Origin: Magnetovibrio sp.
Lineage (GTDB): Bacteria > Pseudomonadota > Alphaproteobacteria > Rhodospirillales > Magnetovibrionaceae
Assembly (NCBI GenBank): GCA_016763895.1
Contig: JAESSV010000240.1
Span: 1 to 12,253, forward strand
Direction: 5' to 3'
DNA: 12,253 bases
Of this stretch, positions 1 through 9,316 are shown in pieces. Position numbers and translations under genes: made by a program. The notes under the pieces were generated by a model. That model made no database searches, was not told the DNA's origin, and saw only the letters and a list, made by a program, of their open reading frames with translations. Every line of letters starts with the position of its first letter. The first letter of the stretch is position 1.

Positions 1-933
<933 letters not shown>

Positions 934-940
934 CGCCTAA

Positions 941-1744
941 GTGATGGAATCCCTGACCTTAGAGCTTGTAGGCATGTTGTTTTTTGCCGGCCTTGTGGGC
1001 GGGTTTGTCGATTCCATTGCCGGCGGTGGGGGGCTGATTACGGTTCCCATGCTGTTGGCGTTGGGGGTGCCACCCGTATCCGCCCTGGCCACCAACAAGG
1101 CTCAAGCTATGTTTGGTTCGTTTATCGCCATGCAACGGTACGCCCAAAAAGGTCATGTGAACTTAAGGGAAATGAAACTTGCCATCGGCTTTACGGTGGT
1201 GGGAGCCGCCACGGGTACGGTGTTGGCGCAACGAATCCCCGCTGATTTGCTTATGCAAGTGATGCCCTTTTTATTGATCGCGGCTGCATTGTATTTTAGT
1301 TTGGGGCCTAAGATTGGGGACCATAATCGTCACCACAAAATGGAAACAACACCTTTTTATGCGGTATTTGGGTTAATCATTGGCTTTTACGATGGTTTCT
1401 TTGGCCCCGGCACAGGATCATTTTGGACCCTCGTTTTTGTGATGATTTTGGGCTTTAACATGTTAAAGGCCACGGCTCATACAAAAGTGGTGAACTTCAC
1501 CTCGAACATCACTTCGTTTTTGTTTTTTGCCTTTTCTGGCTATGTTTTATGGCTGCCTGCGGCGGTGATGGCTTTGGGCCAGCTTGTCGGGGCCAGGCTT
1601 GGGGCAAACATGGCAATGAAGCATGGCACAAGCCTGATCCGCCCCTTGCTGGTGACCGTGTCTTTGGTCATTACCGCACAGCTTGTTTATAACGATCCGC
1701 ATAATATTATGCACATTTGGATACAAAATTTATTATCCCTGTGA
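941..1744 (+). CDS. TSUP / YfcA-type (TauE/SafE) membrane permease
   Basis: A 267-residue, strongly hydrophobic inner-membrane protein of the TauE/SafE (TSUP, DUF81) family, whose characterised members move sulfur-containing or organic anions. The diagnostic duplicated glycine-rich motif is present in both halves: GGFVDSIAGGGGLI at residues 20-33 and GFYDGFFGPGTGSF at 148-161. This matches the family's internal two-fold repeat, and the length is typical. The start is either GTG at 941 or ATG at 944. No strong ribosome site stands before either, which fits translational coupling to thiC, whose stop is 7 bases upstream. Placement directly after thiC might mean transport of a thiamine precursor or of a sulfur compound, but that is inference; the substrate cannot be read from the sequence. 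Confidence 0.9.
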   Translation: MMESLTLELVGMLFFAGLVGGFVDSIAGGGGLITVPMLLALGVPPVSALATNKAQAMFGSFIAMQRYAQKGHVNLREMKLAIGFTVVGAATGTVLAQRIPADLLMQVMPFLLIAAALYFSLGPKIGDHNRHHKMETTPFYAVFGLIIGFYDGFFGPGTGSFWTLVFVMILGFNMLKATAHTKVVNFTSNITSFLFFAFSGYVLWLPAAVMALGQLVGARLGANMAMKHGTSLIRPLLVTVSLVITAQLVYNDPHNIMHIWIQNLLSL

Positions 1745-1754
1745 GCTTCATCAC

Positions 1755-1806
1755 TGAGAATCGGTCGCGAGAATGTGAATGTAGTTGTATTGAACAACGG
1801 TTCTCA
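1755..1806. repeat. Nested inverted repeats between permease and lipoprotein genes
   Basis: An outer pair TGAGAA (1755-1760) and TTCTCA (1801-1806) encloses an inner hairpin GTTGT / ACAAC (1784-1788 and 1794-1798) with a five-base loop. No T-run follows, so this is not a standard intrinsic terminator. It could be an operator or mRNA fold ahead of the lipoprotein gene, or chance. Confidence 0.25.
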
Positions 1807-1835
1807 CAACTCTTGGCACATGAAGGCTTACGGCA

Positions 1836-2189
1836 ATGACAAAACGGTACAAATCAATCGGCTGCATACTTGGTTTGATCTTGATGTCTTCCACTTTAAA
1901 CGGTTGCATTGCCCTCGCTCTGGCGCCGACGGCTTTGAGCTTGGCTGCTGAGGGGCTTTCGGTTCACGCCACCGGGCAAACCATTACGGAAAACCTCAAA
2001 GAAGCCATTTTGAACTCTCAAAAGGACGACGAGCCGAAAGACGAGCTCCAGGTTGCGAGCCTAAACTACCCGGGTTTCCCGCCCCGCAAGCCCACGCCGC
2101 CCCAAAATAAGCAAGACGAATTAAGCATTACAGGCCCCATCGGAACCATCGGGTTTAGCCCGCTTGACACCCTTCCTGACCGCTTCTAA
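1836..2189 (+). CDS. Small orphan lipoprotein, function unknown
   Basis: A 117-residue protein that I do not recognise. Residues 1-24 form a lipoprotein signal peptide: a basic start (MTKRYK), a hydrophobic stretch, and the lipobox LNGC with the lipidated cysteine at residue 24. The mature part begins with an alanine/leucine-rich helix-like segment (about 25-45). Then comes a charged patch rich in Lys, Asp and Glu (about 61-70) and a proline-rich, probably unstructured tail containing PPRKPTPPQNK. Residue +2 after the cysteine is Ile, not Asp, so outer-membrane sorting is likely if the organism follows the enterobacterial rule. A GAAGG ribosome site lies about 9 bases before the ATG. It stands alone, with 91 bases before it and 195 after it. 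Confidence 0.75.
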   Translation: MTKRYKSIGCILGLILMSSTLNGCIALALAPTALSLAAEGLSVHATGQTITENLKEAILNSQKDDEPKDELQVASLNYPGFPPRKPTPPQNKQDELSITGPIGTIGFSPLDTLPDRF

Positions 2190-2203
2190 ATCAGCCGCTG
2201 CAC

Positions 2204-2219
2204 GCCATTATGCGATGGC
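2204..2219. repeat. Short hairpin after lipoprotein gene
   Basis: GCCAT and ATGGC face each other around the six-base loop TATGCG, 15 bases after the lipoprotein stop. No T-tract follows, so intrinsic termination is doubtful. The remaining intergenic sequence up to 2384 shows no convincing promoter hexamers or further repeats. Confidence 0.25.
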
Positions 2220-2384
2220 CTTGCACACCGTCTGAATCCCCAAATTCGATTAACTTGATGCACAACGCTTTTTGAATGCAAAATGAGTTGAAATGCAGAA
2301 CCTAAACAACAATATACAAAGCCATGGAACAAGTGATCTGCTGAACACGCAATACGGATGGTAACTTGGATTTAAGGTGTTTAG

Positions 2385-4817
2385 GTGTCTGAAAACCAAT
2401 ACATAAGTCAAACCTCACCACAGCTTTACCGGCTGTCTCTTGTCTTGTCGAGCGCCGTTGGCTTCATTGTGTTGGTTCTCCTCATTGGTTTTTTTGTTTT
2501 TTATGCCGTTCAACAAACACAAGGTCTTAAAGAAACAGTCTATGACAAAACCAATCGAATTTTAACGGCATTGGAAATTGCTCATAGTCAAAGCATGTTG
2601 CACCGAAGCAGCAAAAAAGATAACACCCCCGTCATCAAAGCCATGGACGCAACACTTTTAGGCATGAGCCAATCACAAAAACACATCAAAGTGTGGTTGG
2701 TTATGGGGCCAAAAGTTCTGGCTTTTCAACGCTTGCATAATCAAGAAACCGAATTGGCGCTTGATGCCGTTGATGAACAGACGTTGCGTTCAGGACAAAT
2801 CACCGAACGTTTTTCAGACGCCAACCTTTACCGTCTTTCAAAACCCATTGTCTTAGGCCAAGGCCATGCCTCTAATCCTAAATGTTTTTCGTGTCACAAC
2901 AAAGATATGGGAATCAACGAAGGCGAAGTCATTGGGATCATGTCAGCCTCTTATGATGCAAACGACGAAGCCCTTGCCGTGCGCGATCGGATTATAATTG
3001 CGGGCATATTTTTCATCCTGATTTCGGCAACCTTGATGGCGCTGGCGTATGTCTTGACGCGAAAGCTTGTCGGTGAACCCATCGAAGAAATTTCAACAGC
3101 CATGCAATTGTTGGCCTTTGGCGAAGATCAAATTATTCTTCCCAAGCACAATAAAATTATTGAAATCAGAGAGATCGTCACGGCGGCAGAGGTCTTAAAA
3201 GGCGTCACACATTCCATCAGAAACGATCTTTTGTCGCAAAAAAAGGCCCTAGACGAACATGCCTTTGTTTTCATTTCAGAAACGCATGGGCAAATCACCT
3301 ACGTCAACGATAAACTTTGTCGCATCAGCGGTTATGATCGCGAAGATTTAATTGGCGCCAGCCACCGCATCTTGTTGATGGCCGAACATGACCCGGACCT
3401 TTACGTTAACGTGTTAAAAAACATTCATAACGGAAAAATCTGGCATGGCGAAATTCAAAAAAAGCACAAATCCGGGGGCCATTTTTATTGGTTGCAAACA
3501 ACCATAGTCCCCATCATCAGAAGTGACGGATGTTCGATTGCCTATGTGTCCATCAGCACCGACATCACGGAAGCCAAAAAGCTTCAAAAAGCATTGAGTG
3601 ATGCTAAAACAACCATGGAAACACATGTTTTGGAACTTGCCCTTTCTGAGACCAAACTGGAACGCAAGATCAAAGAAATCCAGGCAAGTGAGACGCGCAT
3701 CAAGGCCATCGTTGATACAGCAACCGACATCATCATGACCATTTCTCCGCGCGGCGAAATTTTGTCCGCAAACCCGGCTGCCGAAAAGGTTTTTGGCTAT
3801 TCAAAGATAGAAATGATCGGCAAAAAAGTATCCAAGCTCTTGGAATTTTCTGATGGCAGTGCCAAAAATAGCCTTGTGCCCCAGTCCATCAAAATAGATC
3901 TTAACAAAACCATCGGAACAAAACGCGAAATTACGGGACAGAAAAAAAATGGTGAATGTATCCCCCTGAGCATTACTCTGTCCTATGTCACGTCCAATGA
4001 GGAAGATTTTTACTGTGGTATTCTTCGCGACCTCACAGAAGAAAAATTTGTGCAAGCCCAACTCATTCAATCTGAAAAATTGTCCTCCCTTGGTCAAATG
4101 GTTGCGGGGGTCGCCCATGAAATCAACACGCCGGTTGGGACAGCCGTGACCAATGTTTCAGAATTAATCGATAAAACATCCGTTTTTCAAAACAAACTCG
4201 GCAGCGCAGGCATCAGCAAAAGCGATCTGGATGACTTTCTCAGAGACACTCAAGATTTTTCATGTATGGCGTATTCAAACCTTATTCGAGCCGCAGAACT
4301 GGTGCGTAGTTTTAAAAATGTTGCCGTCGATCAATCTTGTGAAAGATCAAGAGAATTCAATCTTTTTGAAACCATTGAAGCCATCATCAGAACCATTCAT
4401 CATGATTTCAAGCAAACAAAAATTACGTTTAATATTGATTGTGAAAAAGATATCGTTCTGTTGAGCAACCCCGGAGCGATCAGCCAAATCATATCAAACC
4501 TGGCCAACAATTCCCGTATTCATGGGTTTAACAACGGCACCGAACAAGGAGAGATAAAGATATCCGTTAAACAGAACAAACAACAAAACACGATTTGTCT
4601 GACGTATTCAGATACCGGCTGTGGTATTTCCGCAGCCGATCAAAAACGCATTTTCGACCCTTTTTTCACAACCCGCCGAAACGAAGGCGGTTCGGGGCTT
4701 GGCATGCATATCGTCCACAATTTAGTCACGGAAACCCTTGGGGGATCGATAGAGGTCAACAACAATACCGACCATGGGGTTCAGTTTAAAATCATCCTAC
4801 CGATGGGACACCCCTAA
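2385..4817 (+). CDS. Membrane sensor histidine kinase with periplasmic haem-c (CxxCH) sensor, HAMP and two PAS domains
   Basis: An 810-residue inner-membrane sensor kinase. A membrane helix at about 18-42 is followed by a periplasmic domain (43-202) holding CFSCH at residues 167-171, a class c haem attachment motif, in a context (LYRLSKPI...CFSCH...GIMSASYD) resembling the DUF3365/Tll0287-like sensor. The second helix is at about 203-225, then HAMP (222-275), PAS (about 288-398), a coiled coil, and a second PAS (about 435-555). The kinase core has the H-box VAHEINTP with phospho-acceptor His578, an N-box with Asn709, G1 box DTGCGI (743-748) and G2 box GGSGLGM (768-774), all intact. The GTG start is chosen because AAGG (2374-2377) lies 7 bases before it. 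A redox, NO or oxygen signal is likely through the haem, which is inference. It has no receiver of its own; the convergent CheY-like protein is a candidate partner. Confidence 0.94.
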   Translation: MSENQYISQTSPQLYRLSLVLSSAVGFIVLVLLIGFFVFYAVQQTQGLKETVYDKTNRILTALEIAHSQSMLHRSSKKDNTPVIKAMDATLLGMSQSQKHIKVWLVMGPKVLAFQRLHNQETELALDAVDEQTLRSGQITERFSDANLYRLSKPIVLGQGHASNPKCFSCHNKDMGINEGEVIGIMSASYDANDEALAVRDRIIIAGIFFILISATLMALAYVLTRKLVGEPIEEISTAMQLLAFGEDQIILPKHNKIIEIREIVTAAEVLKGVTHSIRNDLLSQKKALDEHAFVFISETHGQITYVNDKLCRISGYDREDLIGASHRILLMAEHDPDLYVNVLKNIHNGKIWHGEIQKKHKSGGHFYWLQTTIVPIIRSDGCSIAYVSISTDITEAKKLQKALSDAKTTMETHVLELALSETKLERKIKEIQASETRIKAIVDTATDIIMTISPRGEILSANPAAEKVFGYSKIEMIGKKVSKLLEFSDGSAKNSLVPQSIKIDLNKTIGTKREITGQKKNGECIPLSITLSYVTSNEEDFYCGILRDLTEEKFVQAQLIQSEKLSSLGQMVAGVAHEINTPVGTAVTNVSELIDKTSVFQNKLGSAGISKSDLDDFLRDTQDFSCMAYSNLIRAAELVRSFKNVAVDQSCERSREFNLFETIEAIIRTIHHDFKQTKITFNIDCEKDIVLLSNPGAISQIISNLANNSRIHGFNNGTEQGEIKISVKQNKQQNTICLTYSDTGCGISAADQKRIFDPFFTTRRNEGGSGLGMHIVHNLVTETLGGSIEVNNNTDHGVQFKIILPMGHP
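2883..2897 (+). other. Haem c attachment motif CxxCH in the sensor domain
   Basis: Codons for Cys167-Phe-Ser-Cys170-His171 lie in the periplasmic segment between the two membrane helices of the kinase, where cytochrome c maturation could attach haem. There is a single motif, so one haem per monomer is expected. Confidence 0.8.
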
Positions 4818-5254
4818 ATCACGGGGGGCGAAATAAAGGGTGTCGTTAACGCATTGATGATTTGTTGTTTGAGAATTTCAATCGTGATCGGCTTTTCAAC
4901 AAATCCTGAAATACCCAGATCAATCGAATCGTGAAAGTTCTGCATTTGACCATTCCCGGTTAAAATAATAACGGGGATTTTGGCACACACCTCATTGGTA
5001 TTGAAGCGCAACGTCCGAACGAACTCAAAGCCATCCATTTCGGGCATTTCAAGGTCACAAATAATGAGGTCAATATCCACATTGTTGGCGATGACGTCTA
5101 AGGCCTCGACACCGTTTTTGGCCGTTAATATTTTTGAAATGCCCGCCATCCCAAGGGATCGTTCAATCATTTTCAACATAAACGGGGCATCATCAATCGT
5201 TAGAACATTTAAGTTTGCAAAATCGATCTCGGCGGGTATTGCGATATTTGACAT
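4814..5254 (-). CDS. Single-domain CheY-like response regulator
   Basis: A 146-residue stand-alone receiver with no output domain. The acidic pair is Asp21-Asp22 (TIDDAP), the phospho-acceptor is Asp67 (IICDLEMPEMDG), the switch Thr is Thr99 (ILTGN) and the conserved Lys is Lys121 (VEKP), so the active site is complete. A 14-residue N-terminal extension precedes the fold. Its ATG follows directly on the stop codon of the upstream hybrid kinase (no bases between), and its ribosome site GAGGGA lies inside the kinase's last codons, so the two are translationally coupled. It probably takes phosphate from the kinase's HPt domain or from the convergent haem-type kinase, and acts by binding another protein. 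Its stop overlaps the stop of the convergent kinase gene by 4 bases. Confidence 0.95.
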   Translation of the reverse strand: MSNIAIPAEIDFANLNVLTIDDAPFMLKMIERSLGMAGISKILTAKNGVEALDVIANNVDIDLIICDLEMPEMDGFEFVRTLRFNTNEVCAKIPVIILTGNGQMQNFHDSIDLGISGFVEKPITIEILKQQIINALTTPFISPPVI

Positions 5255-8200
5255 CTATAGTCCCTCTATATATTCAACAACATCGCCCATGGACACGCTT
5301 AAACGGGGCATGCCGACACTGACCTGTTGTTTATTGCCTGACTTTCCAGACTTTTCAAGACCAACACATAAATCAGCCAAATCATTAGCCCCCACCGCGC
5401 GAGCCGCAGACTTCAATTTATGAGCCCCAGCCGAAATTCCGTGCATATTTTCATCGGCGAACGAGCCTTTAATTTCGCTTATAATGCCCAGCGAAGAATC
5501 TTTGAATTCCAAAAGGATTTCCTTATAAGTATCATCGTCGTCCCCAAACATATCTTTTAAGGTTCTGGGGTTAATCGGGCCTTCGGCGGGCGGTTCAGTT
5601 TCACGTTCAGGTCCTAATCTTGGCACATTAATCTCAATCTGTCCGCCCGCATAAGACGGCATCCACTTGGATAATGTTTTTTCAAGGGTTAAAAGCACCA
5701 ATGGCTTGCTCAAATAATCATCCATGCCGGTTGCCAAACAATAATCGCTTTCCCCATCAAGGGCATTTGCCGTGATCGCAATAATAGGAAAACGAACATC
5801 GGATTCTTTTTCTTCTGCCCGAATGGCTTTGGTCAGGGCATAGCCATCCATGTGTGGCATGTGGCAATCGGTTAACAACAAGGCGTATTTTTTGCTTTTC
5901 CACATCTCGAAAGCTTGTTGCCCATCAGCCGCTATTTCACAGGCGAAACCCAACAGTTTCAGTTGGCGCATAATGATGTCTTGGTTGGTGGAATTGTCTT
6001 CGGCAACCAAAATTAATTGCCCCCTTTGTAACGCTTCCTCAAGGCTTGGAACGGTTCGAATGCCCTTTATGATATCAAAGGCTTGATCCGTAACTTGCGG
6101 ACTGGCCCGGCCCATGATCATGGCCACACAGTGCAAAAAATGGGACCGCTTTAAGGGGGAATTTGCCACCACCACCGTGTCGGCACCCACCAAGCCTTTT
6201 GTCGCCCCAGCATCTTCGGTCAACAAAATAAACTTTAAATCTTCAAGCTCAACATGAGCCCGCATTTTATCGACCACCAGGTCACGTTGACCCGCGTCCC
6301 ATGACGAACAAAATATAGCAATATCAAAGGGTTTTCCTGATTCTTTTTCTTTTTGTGCCATATCAAATAAAGACGTAAAATCACGGGCCGGGACCACGTC
6401 ACAGCCCTTGTTTTTCAAATAACGGGTAATGATATTTTGTTCTACATCGTCAAAAACCGCCGATAAAACACGAACACCGCTGAGGTCGACTTCTCCTAAG
6501 GAGGCCGATTTTAGTTCAATGACATCAAATGGTATGTGCACGCGAAAGGACGAACCAACGCCTAATTTACTGCTTATATCGATGGTGCCCTTCATAAGGT
6601 CGGTCAGGCTTTTGGATATGGAAAGCCCAAGTCCTGTCCCCCCAAAGCGACGCGTGGTTGAACTTTCGGCTTGGGAAAAGGGTCGAAACAATTCGGTCAT
6701 GGCCTCACCGGAAATACCGATGCCGTTACCTTCGACCGAAAAAAGCACACAAACGTCCTTAGCAGACATCATTTTTTCTAATTCAGCCCGGACCATCACA
6801 CGCCCCGACGCATCATTGGTCTGATCCGTAAACTTGATCGCATTGCCGCAAAGATTAAACAAAACCTGACGAATACGCCCCGGATCACCTGTGACCAGAT
6901 CGGGAATATCTGGATCAATAAAAATATTGAACTTAATTTTTTTAGCCGCAGCATTCGGCTGTAATGTTTCGGCAACACTTTCTACCGCGTCTCGAATGGA
7001 CACCGGGATTGATTCCAGTTCCATTTGGCCCGCTTCAATTTTTGAAACGTCCAAAATATCATTGATAATGCACAACAATGAAAAAGCTGAATCCCGTACC
7101 GTACGTGTCATCCGAGATTGTTCAGCATCCATTTTGGTTTGGCGCAACAAATCAATCATGCCAATAACGCCATTCATTGGCGTCCGAATTTCATGGCTCA
7201 TGGCCGCCAAAAATGACGATTTGGCATCGCTGGCCGATTCTGCGGATTCCTTGGCGATGACAAGTTCAGATGTTCTTTCTTCAACACGTTTTTCCAGATC
7301 TTGATTGATCCTTTGCAAGGCATGTTGAGCTTCTTTTCGTTCAATCGCATGCATTTTAAAAACCCCGATCGATTTGGCCATGTCACCAATTTCATCGGTT
7401 CTGTCATTGCCGGGGATTTGCACCAAATTATTACCATCAGCCAAGTCATGCATAACTTCGGTGATGGCTTTCAAGGAATTGATGATGGATCGAGACAACG
7501 CAATAACGGACAAAAGCACCGTCAGAATAAAAATGCCCACAATAAGATTGGTTTTTTGCGTCGCATTCGCAGAACTTTTAGCGATGGCTTGCTTGATTTC
7601 TTTTTCCAAGGCCGCCGCTATTCCTTGGGCTTTGGCAAGCTCATTCCCCATACGGCCTTGCAGGCCTTCTTCTGAGGTTAAACCAATGGCCAAGGCCTCT
7701 TTTTGCAAGTTGTCAAAGGCTTCTATATAGAGCTCAAGTTCCGTTTGGATGTTCAATCGGATCTTGGGCTCTTTCACCAACAGCTGAATATCATCCATCA
7801 TAAGTTTGGAATAATTTTCAAACTTTTTCACGTACTTGTCCTCATGGCGTAACATGAGATCTTTTTCCGGGCGTTGGGTCATCAACATCCTGCGATGCAA
7901 CGCATACCGAACACCCTTGTCTTCAAGGTGTTTCAAGTATTTTTCCATGCCATGGATATGATTGCGCAAACTTCCGCGTATGCCTTCACGCTGATTGCGA
8001 CCAATTTTTTTAATGATCGAAACCAGTTCGTCAAAGGATCGCTTATAAGCGCCAATAATTAACATGAAATCTTTGATATTTTTTGTGCTAACATTGTGTT
8101 CGCGAAGATATTGACCAATTTCTTGAGTGCTGTTGAGCAAATCATCATATCGGCTGTTAAATTGCTCTGCATACAAGAAATCATGGGTGCCAATAAATGA

Positions 8201-8377
8201 CTTTTCTTGTTGCTGAAGCTCGATAAGGCGGGTCTGAAATTCAATAACGTCAACGCGACGTTCATTCATTTTTTCAAGCAGGCCGGTATGTTGAGAATCG
8301 AAAAAGACCAAGGCGGAAACACCGACCAAAACGATCAGTGACACGACGTGAAGTTTAGCATTAATCGATATAGACAC
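5255..8377 (-). CDS. Hybrid histidine kinase with HBM sensor, two receivers and HPt
   Basis: A 1040-residue membrane phosphorelay protein. Residues 8-27 form a membrane helix. A helical periplasmic sensor (about 30-270) contains [17 protein letters not shown] (167-183), the signature segment of HBM (helical bimodular) sensors, which in characterised chemoreceptors bind small organic acids. Then come membrane helix 277-294, HAMP (about 295-345), a coiled coil, HisKA with His395 ([11 protein letters not shown]), and HATPase with Asn512 and the GGTGLGL box (579-585). In the G1 box the usual D-x-G-x-G Asp is Gly550 (VEGNGIGIS). Receiver 1 (about 635-755) is degenerate, with Cys690 where the phospho-acceptor Asp belongs. 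Receiver 2 (about 787-905) is intact (Asp837, Thr869, Lys891). A C-terminal HPt has His986 ([12 protein letters not shown]). Translation starts at GTG 8377, with a GGGGGAG ribosome site 10 bases away. It forms an operon with the downstream regulator. Confidence 0.96.
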   Translation of the reverse strand: MSISINAKLHVVSLIVLVGVSALVFFDSQHTGLLEKMNERRVDVIEFQTRLIELQQQEKSFIGTHDFLYAEQFNSRYDDLLNSTQEIGQYLREHNVSTKNIKDFMLIIGAYKRSFDELVSIIKKIGRNQREGIRGSLRNHIHGMEKYLKHLEDKGVRYALHRRMLMTQRPEKDLMLRHEDKYVKKFENYSKLMMDDIQLLVKEPKIRLNIQTELELYIEAFDNLQKEALAIGLTSEEGLQGRMGNELAKAQGIAAALEKEIKQAIAKSSANATQKTNLIVGIFILTVLLSVIALSRSIINSLKAITEVMHDLADGNNLVQIPGNDRTDEIGDMAKSIGVFKMHAIERKEAQHALQRINQDLEKRVEERTSELVIAKESAESASDAKSSFLAAMSHEIRTPMNGVIGMIDLLRQTKMDAEQSRMTRTVRDSAFSLLCIINDILDVSKIEAGQMELESIPVSIRDAVESVAETLQPNAAAKKIKFNIFIDPDIPDLVTGDPGRIRQVLFNLCGNAIKFTDQTNDASGRVMVRAELEKMMSAKDVCVLFSVEGNGIGISGEAMTELFRPFSQAESSTTRRFGGTGLGLSISKSLTDLMKGTIDISSKLGVGSSFRVHIPFDVIELKSASLGEVDLSGVRVLSAVFDDVEQNIITRYLKNKGCDVVPARDFTSLFDMAQKEKESGKPFDIAIFCSSWDAGQRDLVVDKMRAHVELEDLKFILLTEDAGATKGLVGADTVVVANSPLKRSHFLHCVAMIMGRASPQVTDQAFDIIKGIRTVPSLEEALQRGQLILVAEDNSTNQDIIMRQLKLLGFACEIAADGQQAFEMWKSKKYALLLTDCHMPHMDGYALTKAIRAEEKESDVRFPIIAITANALDGESDYCLATGMDDYLSKPLVLLTLEKTLSKWMPSYAGGQIEINVPRLGPERETEPPAEGPINPRTLKDMFGDDDDTYKEILLEFKDSSLGIISEIKGSFADENMHGISAGAHKLKSAARAVGANDLADLCVGLEKSGKSGNKQQVSVGMPRLSVSMGDVVEYIEGL
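5261..5266 (-). promoter_or_regulatory. Ribosome binding site of the response regulator inside the hybrid-kinase 3' end
   Basis: On the minus strand GAGGGA lies six bases before the regulator's ATG and is itself part of the hybrid kinase's last sense codons (…IEGL). Translation of the regulator should therefore depend on ribosomes finishing the kinase. Confidence 0.75.
6728..6730 (-). other. Codon for Gly550 replacing the conserved G1-box Asp
   Basis: The minus-strand codon is GGT where the family has GAT or GAC (consensus VxDxGIGI). That Asp hydrogen-bonds the adenine of ATP in GHKL ATPases. A single base change would explain it; see findings. Confidence 0.85.
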
Positions 8378-8387
8378 CGTTTAACAG

Positions 8388-8413
8388 CTCCCCCAAGTGT
8401 TAAGCTCTCCCCC
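8388..8413 (-). promoter_or_regulatory. Duplicated GGGGGAG ribosome-site-like element before the hybrid kinase
   Basis: On the minus strand GGGGGAG occurs at 8413-8407 and again at 8394-8388, 19 bases apart and each followed by a similar AGCTTAA / GCTGTTAA stretch. The nearer copy is 10 bases before the GTG start and is the likely ribosome site. The farther copy may be an imperfect duplication of the leader. Confidence 0.5.
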
Positions 8414-8566
8414 GATCGCAATTCTAATACTAACGTGGTCTTCGCAACCTGCAACAAAATTAAACCAAATGTTATATTTATGAATGGCTTAAAATGTCTA
8501 ATATAAAGGGCAACATTCAGGGCCAGTTCAGATTAACAGACGTAATATTTGGCATCAAAAAAAATA

Positions 8567-8581
8567 TTGTTTATTAAACAA
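8567..8581. repeat. Perfect 7-bp inverted repeat upstream of the DUF6134 gene
   Basis: TTGTTTA and TAAACAA flank a single central T. The palindrome ends at the ribosome site (AAAGGA, 8580-8585) of the gene starting at 8596. It lies in the 218-base divergent spacer between the hybrid kinase and the operon. It could be an operator for either unit; the A+T-rich composition makes chance possible. I found no clear sigma-70 hexamer pair in this spacer. Confidence 0.4.
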
Positions 8582-8595
8582 AGGATTCGATCATC

Positions 8596-9261
8596 ATGAC
8601 CAAGCTTTCCCGTTCCGTTGTAATATTTGGCGCAATCTTTGGTGCTCTTTTGCTCTCTATCATGAGCTTTGATGCTTTGGCCGCCACCAAAAACCTTGAA
8701 TATACTGTTCTGCGTGATGGAAACGAAATTGGAACACACGCTTTTGTCATCGAAACCAAGGGTGCAGACACGAATGTAACGGTCACCACCAATATCCAGA
8801 TCAAGAAGCTCTTCATTACGTTTTACAAATTCACCCATGAATCCAGAGAAACCTGGAAAAATGGACAACTGATTGCTTTGTCTTCCACCACCGACGACGA
8901 TGGCATAGCAAAGGCTGTTTCCGTGAAAGCCGAAAATGGGAAAATAACCATTAATGCCCAAGTCCAAGGACATGATCGTCGCCAATATGCCCCCGCAAAC
9001 GCAATCCCTGCGAGCCTTTGGAATGCTGAGACTGTCAAACAAAGCATGATCGTCAACACCCTTGACGGTCAAATGATGAAAGTTAAAATTGAACGCGTGG
9101 GCACAGAAGACGTTACCGCCAGCGGCACCACGGTTGTGGCAAACCACTACAAACTCACCGGCGAATTAACCCGTGATTTGTGGTACAATTCTGCGGGGGA
9201 TTTGGTCCGCATGAGTTTTCCGGACAAAACGGATACAAAAATCGTTTACAGCTTGAATTAA
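8596..9261 (+). CDS. Exported DUF6134-family protein
   Basis: A 221-residue periplasmic protein with a clear signal peptide: MTKLSR, then a hydrophobic core, with predicted cleavage after ALA at residue 29. The mature part is predicted to be beta-rich, beginning LEYTVLRDGNEIGTHAF. It contains a pattern I associate with the uncharacterised DUF6134 family: FITFYKFTHESRETWKNGQL, then LSSTTDDDG, PASLWN, the VANHYKLTGEL segment, and LWYNSAGDLVRMSF near the end. Such proteins resemble outer-surface or lipid-carrier-like beta sheets, but no activity is established that I know of. An AAAGGA ribosome site precedes the ATG by about 10 bases. It is the first gene of the plus-strand row; a 59-base gap separates it from the next. 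The family assignment is from memory, not a search. Confidence 0.8.
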   Translation: MTKLSRSVVIFGAIFGALLLSIMSFDALAATKNLEYTVLRDGNEIGTHAFVIETKGADTNVTVTTNIQIKKLFITFYKFTHESRETWKNGQLIALSSTTDDDGIAKAVSVKAENGKITINAQVQGHDRRQYAPANAIPASLWNAETVKQSMIVNTLDGQMMKVKIERVGTEDVTASGTTVVANHYKLTGELTRDLWYNSAGDLVRMSFPDKTDTKIVYSLN

Positions 9262-9316
9262 AAGTTACGTGCCAAACGTTATCTATACATCACGTCTGTT
9301 TTTGAAGGTACTCCGA

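Noticed and set aside
2255-2284. Sigma-70-like pair TTGATG / CAAAAT before the haem-sensor kinase
   Set aside because: Each hexamer matches the consensus at only 4 of 6 positions and the spacer is 18 bases; not strong enough to annotate.
8542-8631. 12-base direct repeat GTAATATTTGGC at 8542-8553 and 8620-8631
   Set aside because: The second copy is ordinary signal-peptide coding sequence and the region is A+T-rich; chance is likely and no third copy is seen.
8533-9147. 204-codon open frame on the minus strand
   Set aside because: It is antisense to the DUF6134 gene, has a composition that shadows that gene, and carries no recognisable domain.
9267-9303. Possible terminator after the DUF6134 gene (ACGTG / CACGT then a T-run)
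   Set aside because: The stem is only 5 bp with a loop of about 19 bases, so it is too weak to call, and the next gene appears to belong to the same unit.
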